Assembly: GCA_963717125.1 (NCBI GenBank)
Contig: CAVQVG010000007.1
Span: 558,001-622,000, forward strand
From: RYN-230 sp963717125
GTDB lineage: Bacteria > Actinomycetota > Actinomycetes > Streptosporangiales > Streptosporangiaceae
Direction of reading: 5' to 3'
Length of the DNA stretch: 64,000 nucleotides
Shown: positions 16,332 through 28,090 of the stretch, one piece after another
Numbering within the stretch: the first letter of the stretch is position 1
How the letters are laid out: each line of letters begins with the position of its first letter
Notes under the pieces: generated by a model
Seen by the model: the letters and a program-made list of their open reading frames with translations, nothing else
Databases searched by the model: none
What the model was told of the DNA's origin: nothing
Program-made: the position numbers and the translations under genes

Positions 16332-17039
16332 TCACTCGGCCGTCGTCGCCAGCCGGCGCAGTGGCGCGGCGATCGCGGAGGCGGCCGCGCCGGGGTCCGG
16401 GGCCCCGGTGATCGGGCGGCCGATGACCAGCAGGTCGGCTCCGGCACGGAGCGCCTCCTCGGGGGTGGCCACCCGCGCCTGATCGTTCCGGTCCGCGCCG
16501 GCCGGTCGGATGCCCGGGGTGATCAGGGTGATGTCCGGGCCGACCTCAGCCCGCACCGCGGCCACCTCGCGGGGCGAGCAGACCAGCGCCCCGGCACCGG
16601 CCGCGACGGCCAGCACGGCCAGCCGGCGCACCGCGTCCGGCACCGGCCCGACCATGCCGATCGAGTCCAGGTCCTCCGGGCCCAGCGAGGTGAGCACGGT
16701 CACCGCGGCGATCGTGGTGTCCGGCGCGGACTGCACCGCGGCCCGGATCACCTCCGGCCCGGCCGTGGCGTGCACGGTGACCAGTTCCGGCCGCAGCCGG
16801 GCGACCGCCCGCACCGCGCCCGCCACCGTGGCCGGGATGTCATGCAATTTCAGGTCGAGGAAGACCTGCACGCCGCTGGCGCCCCGGATCGAGGCCACCA
16901 CCCCCGGGCCGTACCTCAGGTAGAGCTCGAGCCCGATCTTCACCGTGCTGACGTGCGGCGTGACAAGACCGGCCCAGCGGGCGGCTGTTTCCAGGTCAGG
17001 GGCATCAAGCGCCACGGCGATGGGCGCTGGCTGGCTCAA
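16332..17039 (-). CDS. pyrF: Orotidine 5'-phosphate decarboxylase
   Basis: Last step of UMP synthesis. The 235-residue TIM barrel shows IAVALDAPDLETAARWAGLV, KIGLELYLRYGP, and VFLDLKLHDIPATVAGAV containing the catalytic DxKxxD array, then VTVHATAGPEVI and ITPGIRPAGADRNDQARVAT. A TTG start behind GAGGAGGAGA fits the N-terminus (SQPAPIAVALDAP). It is the last gene of the pyr operon, 52 bases after pyrD. Confidence 0.96.
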   Translation of the reverse strand: MSQPAPIAVALDAPDLETAARWAGLVTPHVSTVKIGLELYLRYGPGVVASIRGASGVQVFLDLKLHDIPATVAGAVRAVARLRPELVTVHATAGPEVIRAAVQSAPDTTIAAVTVLTSLGPEDLDSIGMVGPVPDAVRRLAVLAVAAGAGALVCSPREVAAVRAEVGPDITLITPGIRPAGADRNDQARVATPEEALRAGADLLVIGRPITGAPDPGAAASAIAAPLRRLATTAE

Positions 17040-17091
17040 CTCTCCTCCTCGGGTGGGGGCGACGGCAGGCCGCCGGACTCATTACAGAACG

Positions 17092-18057
17092 CTACACAGC
17101 TGTTCCAGACAGCCGGCGACGCGGCGTGCCGCGCGGCTCGTGAGCCCGGCCGATCACATCGCCGAGCCGCTCGATCCCGCGCTGCGCGAGCTCGTCGTCG
17201 AGCTCCCGGAGGATCCGCACGCACGCGGAAGGATCATGGAAAATGGTCGTGCCCACGCTGACCATGGCCGCCCCGGCCAGGATCAGCTCCAGCGCGTCCC
17301 GGCCGGTCCGCACCCCGCCCATGCCGATGATCGGCACGTCCGGCAGGGCCTTGCGGACCTGCCAGATGCAGCGCACCGCGATCGGCCGGATGGCCTGCCC
17401 GGACAGCCCGCCGGTCACCCCGGCCAGCACCGGCCGCATGGTGTCGGTGTCGATGGTCATGCCGAGCAAGGTATTGATCATCGAGAGGCCGTCCGCGCCC
17501 GCGCCGACGCACGCCCGGGCGATCGACACGATGTCGGTCACGTCCGGTGACAACTTCGCGAAAACCGGGACGTCGTACCGGACCCGGCCGCGGACGGCTT
17601 CGATAACGGCCGCGGAGGCATTCGGATCGCACGAGAAAACCATCCCGCGATCCTCGACATTCGGACAGGAAATATTCACCTCGATAGCAGTAACTCCTGC
17701 CGCGTCGGATAGCCGTGCGGCGAGTTCCGCGTACTCATCCACGCTGCTGCCCGCGATGGACACCACGGCCCGGGCGCCCCGGGACAGCAGCCAGGGCAGA
17801 TCGCGCTGGAGGAACGCGTCGATGCCGGGGCCTTGCAGCCCGATCGAGTTGAGCATCCCGCTCGGCGTCTCGGCCATCCGCGGCGTCGGCCGGCCCGCCC
17901 GCGGCGCCAGCATCACCGACTTGGTCACCACCGCGCCGATCTTGGCCACGTCGAAGAACTGGGCCAGTTCCCGGCCCGCGCCGGAGCACCCCGAGGCGGT
18001 CAGGATGGGGTTGGGCAGCTCCACGTGGCCCAGCTTGGTCCGCAGGTCAACCGCCAT
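17092..18057 (-). CDS. pyrD: Dihydroorotate dehydrogenase B, catalytic subunit
   Basis: FMN-containing subunit oxidising dihydroorotate to orotate. 321 residues with NPILTASGCSGAGRELAQFF, EVNISCPNVEDRGMVF with the class 1 catalytic cysteine, AKLSPDVTDIVSIARACVGA and IIGMGGVRTGRDALELILAG. The cysteine base and the adjacent pyrK gene define class 1B, which passes electrons to NAD+ through PyrK. Its start overlaps the end of pyrK by 11 bases. Confidence 0.96.
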   Translation of the reverse strand: MAVDLRTKLGHVELPNPILTASGCSGAGRELAQFFDVAKIGAVVTKSVMLAPRAGRPTPRMAETPSGMLNSIGLQGPGIDAFLQRDLPWLLSRGARAVVSIAGSSVDEYAELAARLSDAAGVTAIEVNISCPNVEDRGMVFSCDPNASAAVIEAVRGRVRYDVPVFAKLSPDVTDIVSIARACVGAGADGLSMINTLLGMTIDTDTMRPVLAGVTGGLSGQAIRPIAVRCIWQVRKALPDVPIIGMGGVRTGRDALELILAGAAMVSVGTTIFHDPSACVRILRELDDELAQRGIERLGDVIGRAHEPRGTPRRRLSGTAV

Positions 18058-19194
18058 GCCGCTCCTTCCGCGCCGGGCTGGGGCCGGACGCGCCGCTCAC
18101 ACCGCTGGTGGGGTTGGCGCTGCTCCGGGGATTGTGGGTGCTGCTGGGGCTAGAGATGCTGCTGGGGGGCGGGGTGCTGGTTGAGTTCCGGGGACGGTGA
18201 GTGCTGCTGGTGCCACTGGAGCTGCTGGTGCCACTGGAGCTGGTGGTGCCGGTGGGGCTGGCGCTGCCGGTGGAGCTGGACATGGCGGTAGCGGCAGTGC
18301 TCGCGGCCCGGGCGGCCGCGGACGGGCGCGGGTTCCAGCCCGGCGCGCCCAGCGCGTCGAACGGGATCGTGCCGACGTCGTCCCAGCGCACGGTGTCGCC
18401 GCGGAACACCGGGCCGGCCACGCAGGACCGGACCATCCGGGTCACCCCATCGTCCCCGACGACCGGCAGCACGCAGGTCATGCACACGCCGATGCCGCAC
18501 GCCATGGTCTCCTCGACCAGGGTCAGCACCGGGATCTCATAGCGCTGGGCCAGCGCGGTGACCTGGCGCAGCATGCCCATCGGGCCGCAGGCGTAGATCA
18601 CGTCGGTGCGCGCCTCGTGGATGACCTGGGTGAGCCGGTCGGTGACCAGGCCGCGGATGCCCATCGACGCGTCCTCGGTGGTGATCGCGGCGGTGCGCCC
18701 GGTGCGCCGCGCGGTGAGCGCGCCGAACACCCGGTCCGCGCTGGCCGCGCCGAGCAGGAAGTCCACCTGGCAGTCCCGGCTGCGCAGCCGCGCGGCCAGC
18801 GGGAACAGCGGCGCGCTGCCGTAGCCGCCGCCGACCAGCAGGCAGCTCACCGGGTCGCGGGGCACCGGGAACGGCCGGCCCAGCGGTCCGACCAGGTCGA
18901 TCACGTCCCGGGTGCGCCGCTCGGCCAGCCACCGGGTGCCCGGCCCGACCGGCGCGAACACGAATTCCACCGTGCCGCCGTGATCCGGGCGCACATCATG
19001 AATACTGAACGCCCTCCGGAGCAGCATCGACGTATCCGGCCCCCCGACTGCGACGGCGACGAACTGCCCCGGCCGGAAGCGCGCGGCGATGCCCGGGGCG
19101 ACCACGGTCATCGCGTAGTAGGCGTCCACCTTGCGCACGGTGAGCACGGTGCCGCGGACCTGTACCTGGACCGCGTCCTGCTCGCCGTCACCGC

Positions 19195-19198
<4 letters not shown>
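18047..19198 (-). CDS. pyrK: Dihydroorotate dehydrogenase B electron-transfer subunit with Ser/Thr-rich tail
   Basis: FAD and [2Fe-2S] subunit that hands electrons from PyrD to NAD+. Residues about 10-290 are a normal PyrK: LLRRAFSIHDVRP in the FAD domain, CLLVGGGYGSAPLFPLAARL in the NAD domain, and CGIGVCMTCVLPVVGDDG with MVRSC as cluster ligands. After SAAARAASTAATAMSSS comes an unusual tail of about 90 residues dominated by Ser, Thr, Gly and Pro (TGTTSSSGTSSSSGTSST), encoded by 18-bp tandem repeats around 18200-18260. Family members normally stop before this tail. It overlaps carB by an ATGA and pyrD by 11 bases. Confidence 0.93.
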
Positions 19199-22569
<3,371 letters not shown>

Positions 22570-22704
22570 CGCGACCACCTCCGGCGCGGCCCGGCCCAGG
22601 GCCACTTTGCACGCGTTCGGTACGGGAAAGTGTCCGTTTCGTCCATGTTTCCGCGAACCATTCGCATTCGCGTGCAAAGTAACGGCGAGCCGCTACGGGA
22701 GCGC

Positions 22705-23832
22705 TCACCGGGCCGCCTCCATCAGGGCGCAGAAGTCGTCGAACAGGCCGGCCGCGTCGTGCGGGCCGGGTGCGGCCTCGGGGTGGTACTGGACGCTGAA
22801 CGCAGGCGCGTCCAGCAGCCGCAGGCCCTCGACCACGCCGTCGTTCAGGTTGACGTGGCTGATCCGGGCCGGGCCAAAGCCGGTCTCGAACGGGGTGCCG
22901 TCCGCGGCGCTGGCCGGCATCTCGACCGCGAAGCCGTGGTTGTGGCTGGTGATGTGCACCCGGCCGGTGGCCAGGTCCTTGACCGGCTGGTTCACCCCGC
23001 GGTGCCCGAAGCGCAGCTTGTACGTGCCCAAGCCGAGGGCCCGGCCGAGGACCTGGCTGCCCAGGCAGATGCCGAACACCGGGACACCGCGGCCGAGCAG
23101 GTCGCGGACCGCCGCCGTCACGTAGCCGAGCGCGGCCGGGTCACCGGGGCCGTTGGAGAAGAACACCCCGTCCGGGCTGGTGGCCAGGAGGTCCGCCGTG
23201 GTGGTGGCGGCGGGCAGCACGGTGACCTCGCAGCCGCGCCGGGCCATGGACAGCGGGGTCATGGTCTTGATGCCGAGGTCCACGGCGGCGACCCGGTAGC
23301 GGACCGCGGCGCCGTCCGGCGGGCGCACCGTATACGGCTCGCCGGTGGACACCTGGCCAGCCAGGTCGGCGCCGACCATCTGCGGGCTGGCCAGCACCCG
23401 CTCCCGCAGCGCAGCCAGGTCCCCGGACTCGGTGCTGATCACGGCGCGCATCGCGCCGCGGTCGCGGAGGTGCCGGGTCAGGGCCCGGGTGCCGGTGATG
23501 GCGATCCCGGTGACGCCCTGGGCGCGCAATTCCGCGTCCAGACTGCGCTGGGCCCGCCAGCTCGACGCGATCCGGGAAGGCTCGCGGACCACGTACCCGC
23601 TGACCCAGATCCGCCGGGACTCCGGGTCCTCGTCGTTGATGCCGGTGTTGCCGATGTGCGGCGCGGTCATGGCCACGATCTGGCGGCAGTACGAGGGATC
23701 GGTCAGCGTCTCCTGGTAGCCGGTCATCCCGGTGTTGAAGACCATCTCGCCGAACGTCTCGCCGTCCGCGCCGAACGCGGCGCCGTGGAACGCGGTGCCG
23801 TCCTCGAGGAGCAGCACGGCCGGGGCCGGCAT
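22705..23832 (-). CDS. carA: Carbamoyl-phosphate synthase small subunit
   Basis: Glutaminase subunit feeding CarB. 375 residues; the N-terminal domain starts MPAPAVLLLEDGTAFHGAAF and the class I glutamine amidotransferase domain shows VFFSNGPGDP, VFGICLGSQVLGRALG with the catalytic cysteine (serine follows where His or Asn is more usual), HITSHNHGFAVE and SVQYHPEA with the catalytic His-Glu. The start ATG overlaps the pyrC stop by one base (TGATG), showing translational coupling. A gap of 135 bases separates it from carB. Confidence 0.97.
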   Translation of the reverse strand: MPAPAVLLLEDGTAFHGAAFGADGETFGEMVFNTGMTGYQETLTDPSYCRQIVAMTAPHIGNTGINDEDPESRRIWVSGYVVREPSRIASSWRAQRSLDAELRAQGVTGIAITGTRALTRHLRDRGAMRAVISTESGDLAALRERVLASPQMVGADLAGQVSTGEPYTVRPPDGAAVRYRVAAVDLGIKTMTPLSMARRGCEVTVLPAATTTADLLATSPDGVFFSNGPGDPAALGYVTAAVRDLLGRGVPVFGICLGSQVLGRALGLGTYKLRFGHRGVNQPVKDLATGRVHITSHNHGFAVEMPASAADGTPFETGFGPARISHVNLNDGVVEGLRLLDAPAFSVQYHPEAAPGPHDAAGLFDDFCALMEAAR

Positions 23833-25121
23833 CAGGCGATCTTCCCGTCGAGGACGGTGGGCGCGCCGCGCCGGAACGTGGCCACCACCCGCCCGGGCAG
23901 GTCCATGCCCGCAAACGGGCTGTTCCGGCTGCGCGAGGCGTGCGTGGCCGGGTTCACCACCTCGTGCGCCGCGGCGTCGTACAGGGTCAGGCTGGCCAGC
24001 TGGCCGGCCTCCAGCGCCCCGCCTGGGCCGGGCAGCCGCCCGATGGCGGCGGGCCGCCGGGACATCCGGTCGGCGACCCCGGCCCAGTCCAGCAGCCCGG
24101 TATCCACCATGGCCTGCTGCACCACGCGCAGCGCGGTCTCGAGCCCGGTCATGCCGAACGCCGCCGTGTCCCACTCGGTTTCCTTGTCCTCCACCGGGTG
24201 CGGCGCGTGGTCAGTGGCCACGCAGTCGATGGTGCCGTCGGCCAGCCCGGCCCGCAGCGCCGCGATGTCGGCCGCCGTGCGCAGCGGCGGGTTGACTTTG
24301 TACACCGGGTCGTAGCTGGCCGCCAGGCTGTCGGTGAGCAGCAGGTGATGCGGGGTGACCTCGGCGGTGACCCGCCAGCCCTTGCCCTTGGCCCAGCGGA
24401 TGATCTCCACCGAACCGGCGGTGGACACGTGGCAGACGTGCAACGCCGAGCCGACGTGCGCGGCGAGCAGGCAGTCCCGGGCGATGACGGCTTCCTCGGC
24501 CACCGCGGGCCAGCCGGTCAGGCCGAGCCGCCCGGACATCTCACCCTCGTTGAGCTGCGCGCCGTCGGTGAGCCGCGGCTCCTGCGCGTGTTGCGCGATG
24601 ACCCCGTCGAACGCCTTGACGTACTCCAGGGCCCGGCGCATCAGCACCGCGTCGGACACGCAACGCCCGTCGTCGGAGAACACCCGGACCCGGGCCGCCG
24701 AGTCGGCCATCGCGCCCAGCTCGGCCAGCCGCGTCCCGCCCAGGCCCACGGTCACCGCGCCGACCGGGTGCACGTCGCAGTGCCCGGCCTGGCGGCCGAG
24801 CCGCCAGATCTGCTCGACCACGCCCGCGGTGTCGGCGACCGGGTCGGTGTTGGCCATGGCGTGCACCGCGGTGAACCCGCCGAGCGCCGCGGCCTGGGTG
24901 CCGGTCTCGACCGTCTCCGCGTCCTCCCGGCCCGGCTCGCGCAGGTGGGTGTGCAGGTTGACCAGGCCGGGCAGGGCGATCAGCCCCTCCGCCCCGATGA
25001 CCTGCGCGCCGGCCGGCGCCGCGGCGTCCCCGATGCAGTCGATCAGGCCGTCGCGGATGAGGATGTCCGCGGCGGCGCCGCCCAGCGGCCGCGCTCCCCG
25101 GATCAGCCAGGTCCCGGTCAC
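23832..25121 (-). CDS. pyrC: Dihydroorotase
   Basis: Cyclises carbamoyl aspartate to dihydroorotate. 429-residue class I amidohydrolase with LVNLHTHLREPGREDAETVE (metal histidines), HVCHVSTAGSVEIIRWAKG, AEVTPHHLLLTD and CVATDHAPHPVEDKETEW (metal aspartate). The start is GTG 25121, overlapping the pyrB stop by four bases (GTGA), although the open frame extends further up. Confidence 0.97.
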   Translation of the reverse strand: MTGTWLIRGARPLGGAAADILIRDGLIDCIGDAAAPAGAQVIGAEGLIALPGLVNLHTHLREPGREDAETVETGTQAAALGGFTAVHAMANTDPVADTAGVVEQIWRLGRQAGHCDVHPVGAVTVGLGGTRLAELGAMADSAARVRVFSDDGRCVSDAVLMRRALEYVKAFDGVIAQHAQEPRLTDGAQLNEGEMSGRLGLTGWPAVAEEAVIARDCLLAAHVGSALHVCHVSTAGSVEIIRWAKGKGWRVTAEVTPHHLLLTDSLAASYDPVYKVNPPLRTAADIAALRAGLADGTIDCVATDHAPHPVEDKETEWDTAAFGMTGLETALRVVQQAMVDTGLLDWAGVADRMSRRPAAIGRLPGPGGALEAGQLASLTLYDAAAHEVVNPATHASRSRNSPFAGMDLPGRVVATFRRGAPTVLDGKIA

Positions 25122-26071
25122 GAGTCCCCCTCCGCCCCGCCGAGCAGCAGATACAGCACGGCCATCCGCACGCTCACCCCGTTGGCCACCTGCTCGACGA
25201 TGGTGGACCGGGCCGAGTCGGCCACCTCGGCGGCGATCTCCACGCCGCGGTTCATCGGGCCCGGGTGCATCACGATGGCCTGGTCGGGCAGCTGGGCCAT
25301 CCGGGCGACGTCCAGGCCGTAGCGCCGGCTGTACTCCCGGACGCTGGGGAAGTACGCGGCGTTCATCCGTTCCTGCTGCACCCGGAGCATCATCACCACG
25401 TCGCTCTTCGGCAGCGCCGCGTCGAGGTCGTAGCTGACGCTGCACGGCCAGGCGCCGACCGCGACCGGCAGCAGAGTGGGCGGCGCGACCAGGGTCACGT
25501 CCGCGCCCAGCGTGTGCAGCAGCAGCACGTTGGACCGGGCCACCCGGCTGTGCAGCACGTCGCCGACGATGGTGACCCGCAGCCCGTCGAGCGCGCCGTC
25601 GCCAGACCCGGCCCCGGCCGAGCGGCCGAAGCGGCGCCGGATCGTGAACGCGTCGAGCAGCGCCTGGGTCGGGTGCTCGTGCGAGCCGTCGCCCGCGTTG
25701 ACCACGCTGCCGCGGACCCAGCCGGCCAGCCGCTGCGGCGCTCCCGACGCGCTGTGCCGGACGACGACGGCGTCCGCGCCCATGGCTTCCAGGGTCAGCG
25801 CGGTGTCCTTGAGGCTCTCCCCCTTGGCCACGCTGGAGCCCTTGGCCGAGAAGTTGATCACGTCGGCGGACAGCCGCTTCGCGGCCGCCTCGAACGAGAT
25901 CCTGGTCCGGGTGGAGTCTTCGAAGAACAGGTTGACCACGGTCCGGCCGCGCAGCGTGGGCAGTTTCTTGATCGGGCGGTCCGAGATGCGCGCCAGCTCG
26001 TCGGCCGTGTCCAGGATGAGCACCGCGTCGTCTCTGGTCAGGTCGCCCGCGGAGATCAGGTGGCGGTTCAT
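25118..26071 (-). CDS. pyrB: Aspartate carbamoyltransferase catalytic subunit
   Basis: Condenses carbamoyl phosphate with aspartate. 317 residues containing NLFFEDSTRTRISFEAA (carbamoyl phosphate loop), SVAKGESLKDTALTLEAMG, EHPTQALLDAFTI and VMHPGPMNRGVEI. No pyrI regulatory gene is next to it, as usual in actinobacteria. It overlaps pyrR (ATGA) and pyrC (GTGA). Confidence 0.97.
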   Translation of the reverse strand: MNRHLISAGDLTRDDAVLILDTADELARISDRPIKKLPTLRGRTVVNLFFEDSTRTRISFEAAAKRLSADVINFSAKGSSVAKGESLKDTALTLEAMGADAVVVRHSASGAPQRLAGWVRGSVVNAGDGSHEHPTQALLDAFTIRRRFGRSAGAGSGDGALDGLRVTIVGDVLHSRVARSNVLLLHTLGADVTLVAPPTLLPVAVGAWPCSVSYDLDAALPKSDVVMMLRVQQERMNAAYFPSVREYSRRYGLDVARMAQLPDQAIVMHPGPMNRGVEIAAEVADSARSTIVEQVANGVSVRMAVLYLLLGGAEGDS

Positions 26072-26676
26072 CCGCGGCTCTGCTCGGTGGCGCGCCCCAG
26101 CATCACGGCATCCTCTCCGTCCACCTCGGTCAGCATGACCCGGACCACCTCCTGCTTGGCGGTGGGCAGGTTCTTGCCGACGTAGTCGGGCCGGACCGGC
26201 AGCTCGCGGTGGCCGCGGTCGATCAGCACGGCGAGCTGGACGGCCCGCGGGCGGCCCAGGTCGTTCAGCGCGTCCAGCGCGGCCCGCACGGTCCGGCCGG
26301 AGTAGAGCACGTCATCGACCAGCACCACGATCGTGCCGTCGATGCCGCCCGGCGGGACCTCGGTCCGGCCGAGCGCGCGCGCCGGGCGGAGCCGCAGGTC
26401 GTCGCGGTACATGGTGATGTCAAGGGAGCCGTGCGGCATGGGCCGGCCCTCTACCTGCTCGATGCGTTCGGCCAGCCGCCGGGCCAGTGGGACGCCGCGG
26501 GTGGGGATGCCGAGCAGGACGACGCCGGCGCCGCCATCGGTCCGCTCGAGGATCTCGTGCGCGATCCGGGTCAGCGCCCGCCTGATCTCCTCGGGCTCCA
26601 GGACGACCTTCCGGGTCGCCGGGCCTGAGCGGCTGGCGGGCTCCGGGCGCGCCGGGGCAGGGTCTACCGCAGGCAA
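26068..26676 (-). CDS. pyrR: Bifunctional pyr operon regulator PyrR/uracil phosphoribosyltransferase
   Basis: RNA-binding regulator that senses UMP and, in some species, also has uracil phosphoribosyltransferase activity. Residues show VVLLGIPTRGVPLARRLAER, the PRPP loop TIVVLVDDVLYSGRTVRAAL, and VQLAVLIDRGHRELPVRPDY followed by YVGKNLPTAK. The frame is open to 26769, but AAAGGAGG at 26686-26693 places the start at TTG 26676 (202 residues, normal length). It is first in the pyr operon, and a PyrR-binding hairpin lies immediately before the ribosome binding site, indicating translational autoregulation. Confidence 0.95.
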   Translation of the reverse strand: MPAVDPAPARPEPASRSGPATRKVVLEPEEIRRALTRIAHEILERTDGGAGVVLLGIPTRGVPLARRLAERIEQVEGRPMPHGSLDITMYRDDLRLRPARALGRTEVPPGGIDGTIVVLVDDVLYSGRTVRAALDALNDLGRPRAVQLAVLIDRGHRELPVRPDYVGKNLPTAKQEVVRVMLTEVDGEDAVMLGRATEQSRG

Positions 26677-26693
26677 CGGTACGGACCTCCTTT

Positions 26694-26711
26694 CCCGCCT
26701 CACCGGACGGG
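26694..26711 (-). promoter_or_regulatory. PyrR-binding RNA hairpin in the pyr operon leader
   Basis: On the minus strand CCCG-TCCGGTGAGG-CGGG forms a short stem closed around a loop that matches the PyrR-binding loop pattern UCCnGnGAGG known from Bacillus. It ends one base before the AAAGGAGG of pyrR, so PyrR bound with UMP could block ribosome access. PyrR-dependent translational repression of this layout has been described in mycobacteria. Confidence 0.75.
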
Positions 26712-27108
26712 CTTTAAAGGATGATCTGTCCCGCACACCGTACCAGCAGCAGGCATGCGACATGCGCATACGCGCCGGGCCGCGGTCAGGCTGGCGGGGC
26801 CGAGTTGAGCGCGGCGACCGGCGCAGGCCGAGGCCGGGCTCAGGCCGGGGCCGGCTCAGGCCGGGGCCGGCTCAGGCCGGGGGGCTGCCAGGCCGGGGGC
26901 CGGCAGGCTCAGGCCGGGGCCGGCCCGGCCGAAGGCCGCGCGCCGGGGTCCCGGGCGGCCGGCCGGGCTCAGCGCGGCGGCCGACCGGGCCAAGCGGCCG
27001 ACCCCAACGCCCCTGATTAAAGCGGCCCGCGCCCGGAGCTGGGCCGAGTCTGGTGAGCACGGTGGTGCTGGTGCGACCAGTGAGAGCGGGCCCGGCGGGG
27101 AGCCAAGC
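26712..27108. other. Long divergent pyrR-bldD spacer, first part: G-rich repeats, no gene seen
   Basis: No convincing gene. The pyr leader and promoter must lie here. Positions 26839-26930 hold 16-bp units CTCAGGCCGGGGCCGG at 26839, 26855 and partly at 26871, with another copy near 26908. The plus strand is rich in runs of four to six G and could form quadruplexes. Both strands are otherwise low-complexity G/C. Confidence 0.6.
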
Positions 27109-27160
27109 TCGTGATCAGACGATTGGTGTCGCTATACCGACACCAATCGTCTGATCACGA
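27109..27160. repeat. Perfect 23-bp inverted repeat with 6-base loop
   Basis: The left arm is 27109-27131 and the right arm 27138-27160, with loop CTATAC between. Every one of the 23 pairs matches. Each arm contains the palindrome TGATCA, and a third TGATCA lies just downstream at about 27168. There is no T-tract on either side and the two flanking genes are divergent, so a terminator is not expected. A protein-binding site or the relic of a small mobile element are alternatives. Confidence 0.85.
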
Positions 27161-27534
27161 ACCGGAATGATCATCTTCCGCCTCTTAAGTCGGCGGTATT
27201 GCGGCCGACCCGGGGCTGGATACGTGGCGCCGGCTCGCGTGTGGATTGGGTAACGATGAGTGATTCGTGTCACACTGAAGGAACGCGGACCCGCGACACT
27301 GCTCTCAGGCCGCCCGAAGGCGGCCCGCTGGACAGCCAACCGGCCTGCACCGCCGGGCTTTCCGGTGGCTGCGTCGCGTGGCCTGAGTCAGGTGCGCCGC
27401 ATCGGACGCAAGAGACGAGACGCGTAAGTTGACCCGCTTTTTGCTATTCGGCTTGACCTGGTCGCAGTTGCGGCCTACCGTCACTGTCCGTAACCAATTA
27501 CTGAAAGCGACCACTGGCCGGGGGGCCGACAACA
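27161..27534 (+). promoter_or_regulatory. bldD upstream region with a BldD-like site
   Basis: No gene is seen in this 374-base stretch. It is less GC-rich than the flanking DNA. At 27481-27493 TCACTGTCCGTAA keeps the outer parts of the BldD consensus tnACnC(A/T)GnGTnA (AC and GT half-sites with matching spacing and the flanking T and A) but not the central C..G. BldD represses its own gene in Streptomyces, so a weak autoregulatory site 42 bases before the start codon is plausible. Confidence 0.4.
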
Positions 27535-28029
27535 ATGCCATCTGAATACGCCAAGACTCTCGGTGCACGGCTACGCGCCATCCGGACCCAGCAAGGACTG
27601 TCCCTGCACGGGGTAGAGGAGAAGTCGCGCGGCCGGTGGAAGGCCGTGGTCGTTGGCTCCTACGAGCGCGGCGACCGTTCGGTCACCGTACAGAAGCTGG
27701 CCGAGCTGGCCGAGTTCTACGGCGTGCCGGTGTCGGAGCTGCTGCCGGGCGACGCCACACCGGCGCCGCTGGCGCCGTCTCCCAAGCTGGTCATCGACCT
27801 GGAGCGGATGGCCCAGCTGCCCAAGGACAAGGCCGGCCCGCTGGCCCGCTACGTCGCGACGATCCAGAGTCAGCGCGGCGACTACAACGGCCGGGTGCTG
27901 TCGATCCGCCAGGAAGACCTGCGCTCACTGGCGGTCATTTACGACAAGTCGCCGGTCAACCTGACCGAAGAGCTGATCAGCTGGGGCGTGCTGGACTCCG
28001 AGGCACGGGGCGCTGTCGAGGCGTTCTGA
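27535..28029 (+). CDS. bldD: Developmental master regulator BldD
   Basis: 164-residue DNA-binding protein that represses sporulation genes when bound to cyclic di-GMP. The N-terminal XRE helix-turn-helix is almost canonical (YAKTLGARLRAIRTQQGLSL, WKAVVVGSYERGDRSVTV). The C-terminal domain carries RGDYNGRVLSIRQED, the RGD-x8-RQxD cyclic di-GMP signature, with Glu at the third place of the second half where Streptomyces BldD has Asp. No Shine-Dalgarno is evident; the ATG 27535 start aligns with the family. It is divergent from the pyr operon. Confidence 0.94.
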   Translation: MPSEYAKTLGARLRAIRTQQGLSLHGVEEKSRGRWKAVVVGSYERGDRSVTVQKLAELAEFYGVPVSELLPGDATPAPLAPSPKLVIDLERMAQLPKDKAGPLARYVATIQSQRGDYNGRVLSIRQEDLRSLAVIYDKSPVNLTEELISWGVLDSEARGAVEAF

Positions 28030-28090
28030 CCTGGGCGGCCCCCCTTCGCTGGTGGCCTGCTGGCCGATGGCTGGCAGGCCACTAGCTTTC

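Noticed and set aside
26839..26930. Replication origin or iterons
   Set aside because: Repeats are G/C only, with no DnaA boxes, no AT-rich unwinding region, and no replication gene next to them except helicase-inactive priA far away.
27115..27339. 74-codon minus-strand frame across the 23-bp inverted repeat
   Set aside because: No ribosome binding site or recognisable motif, and it crosses a perfect hairpin; treated as chance.
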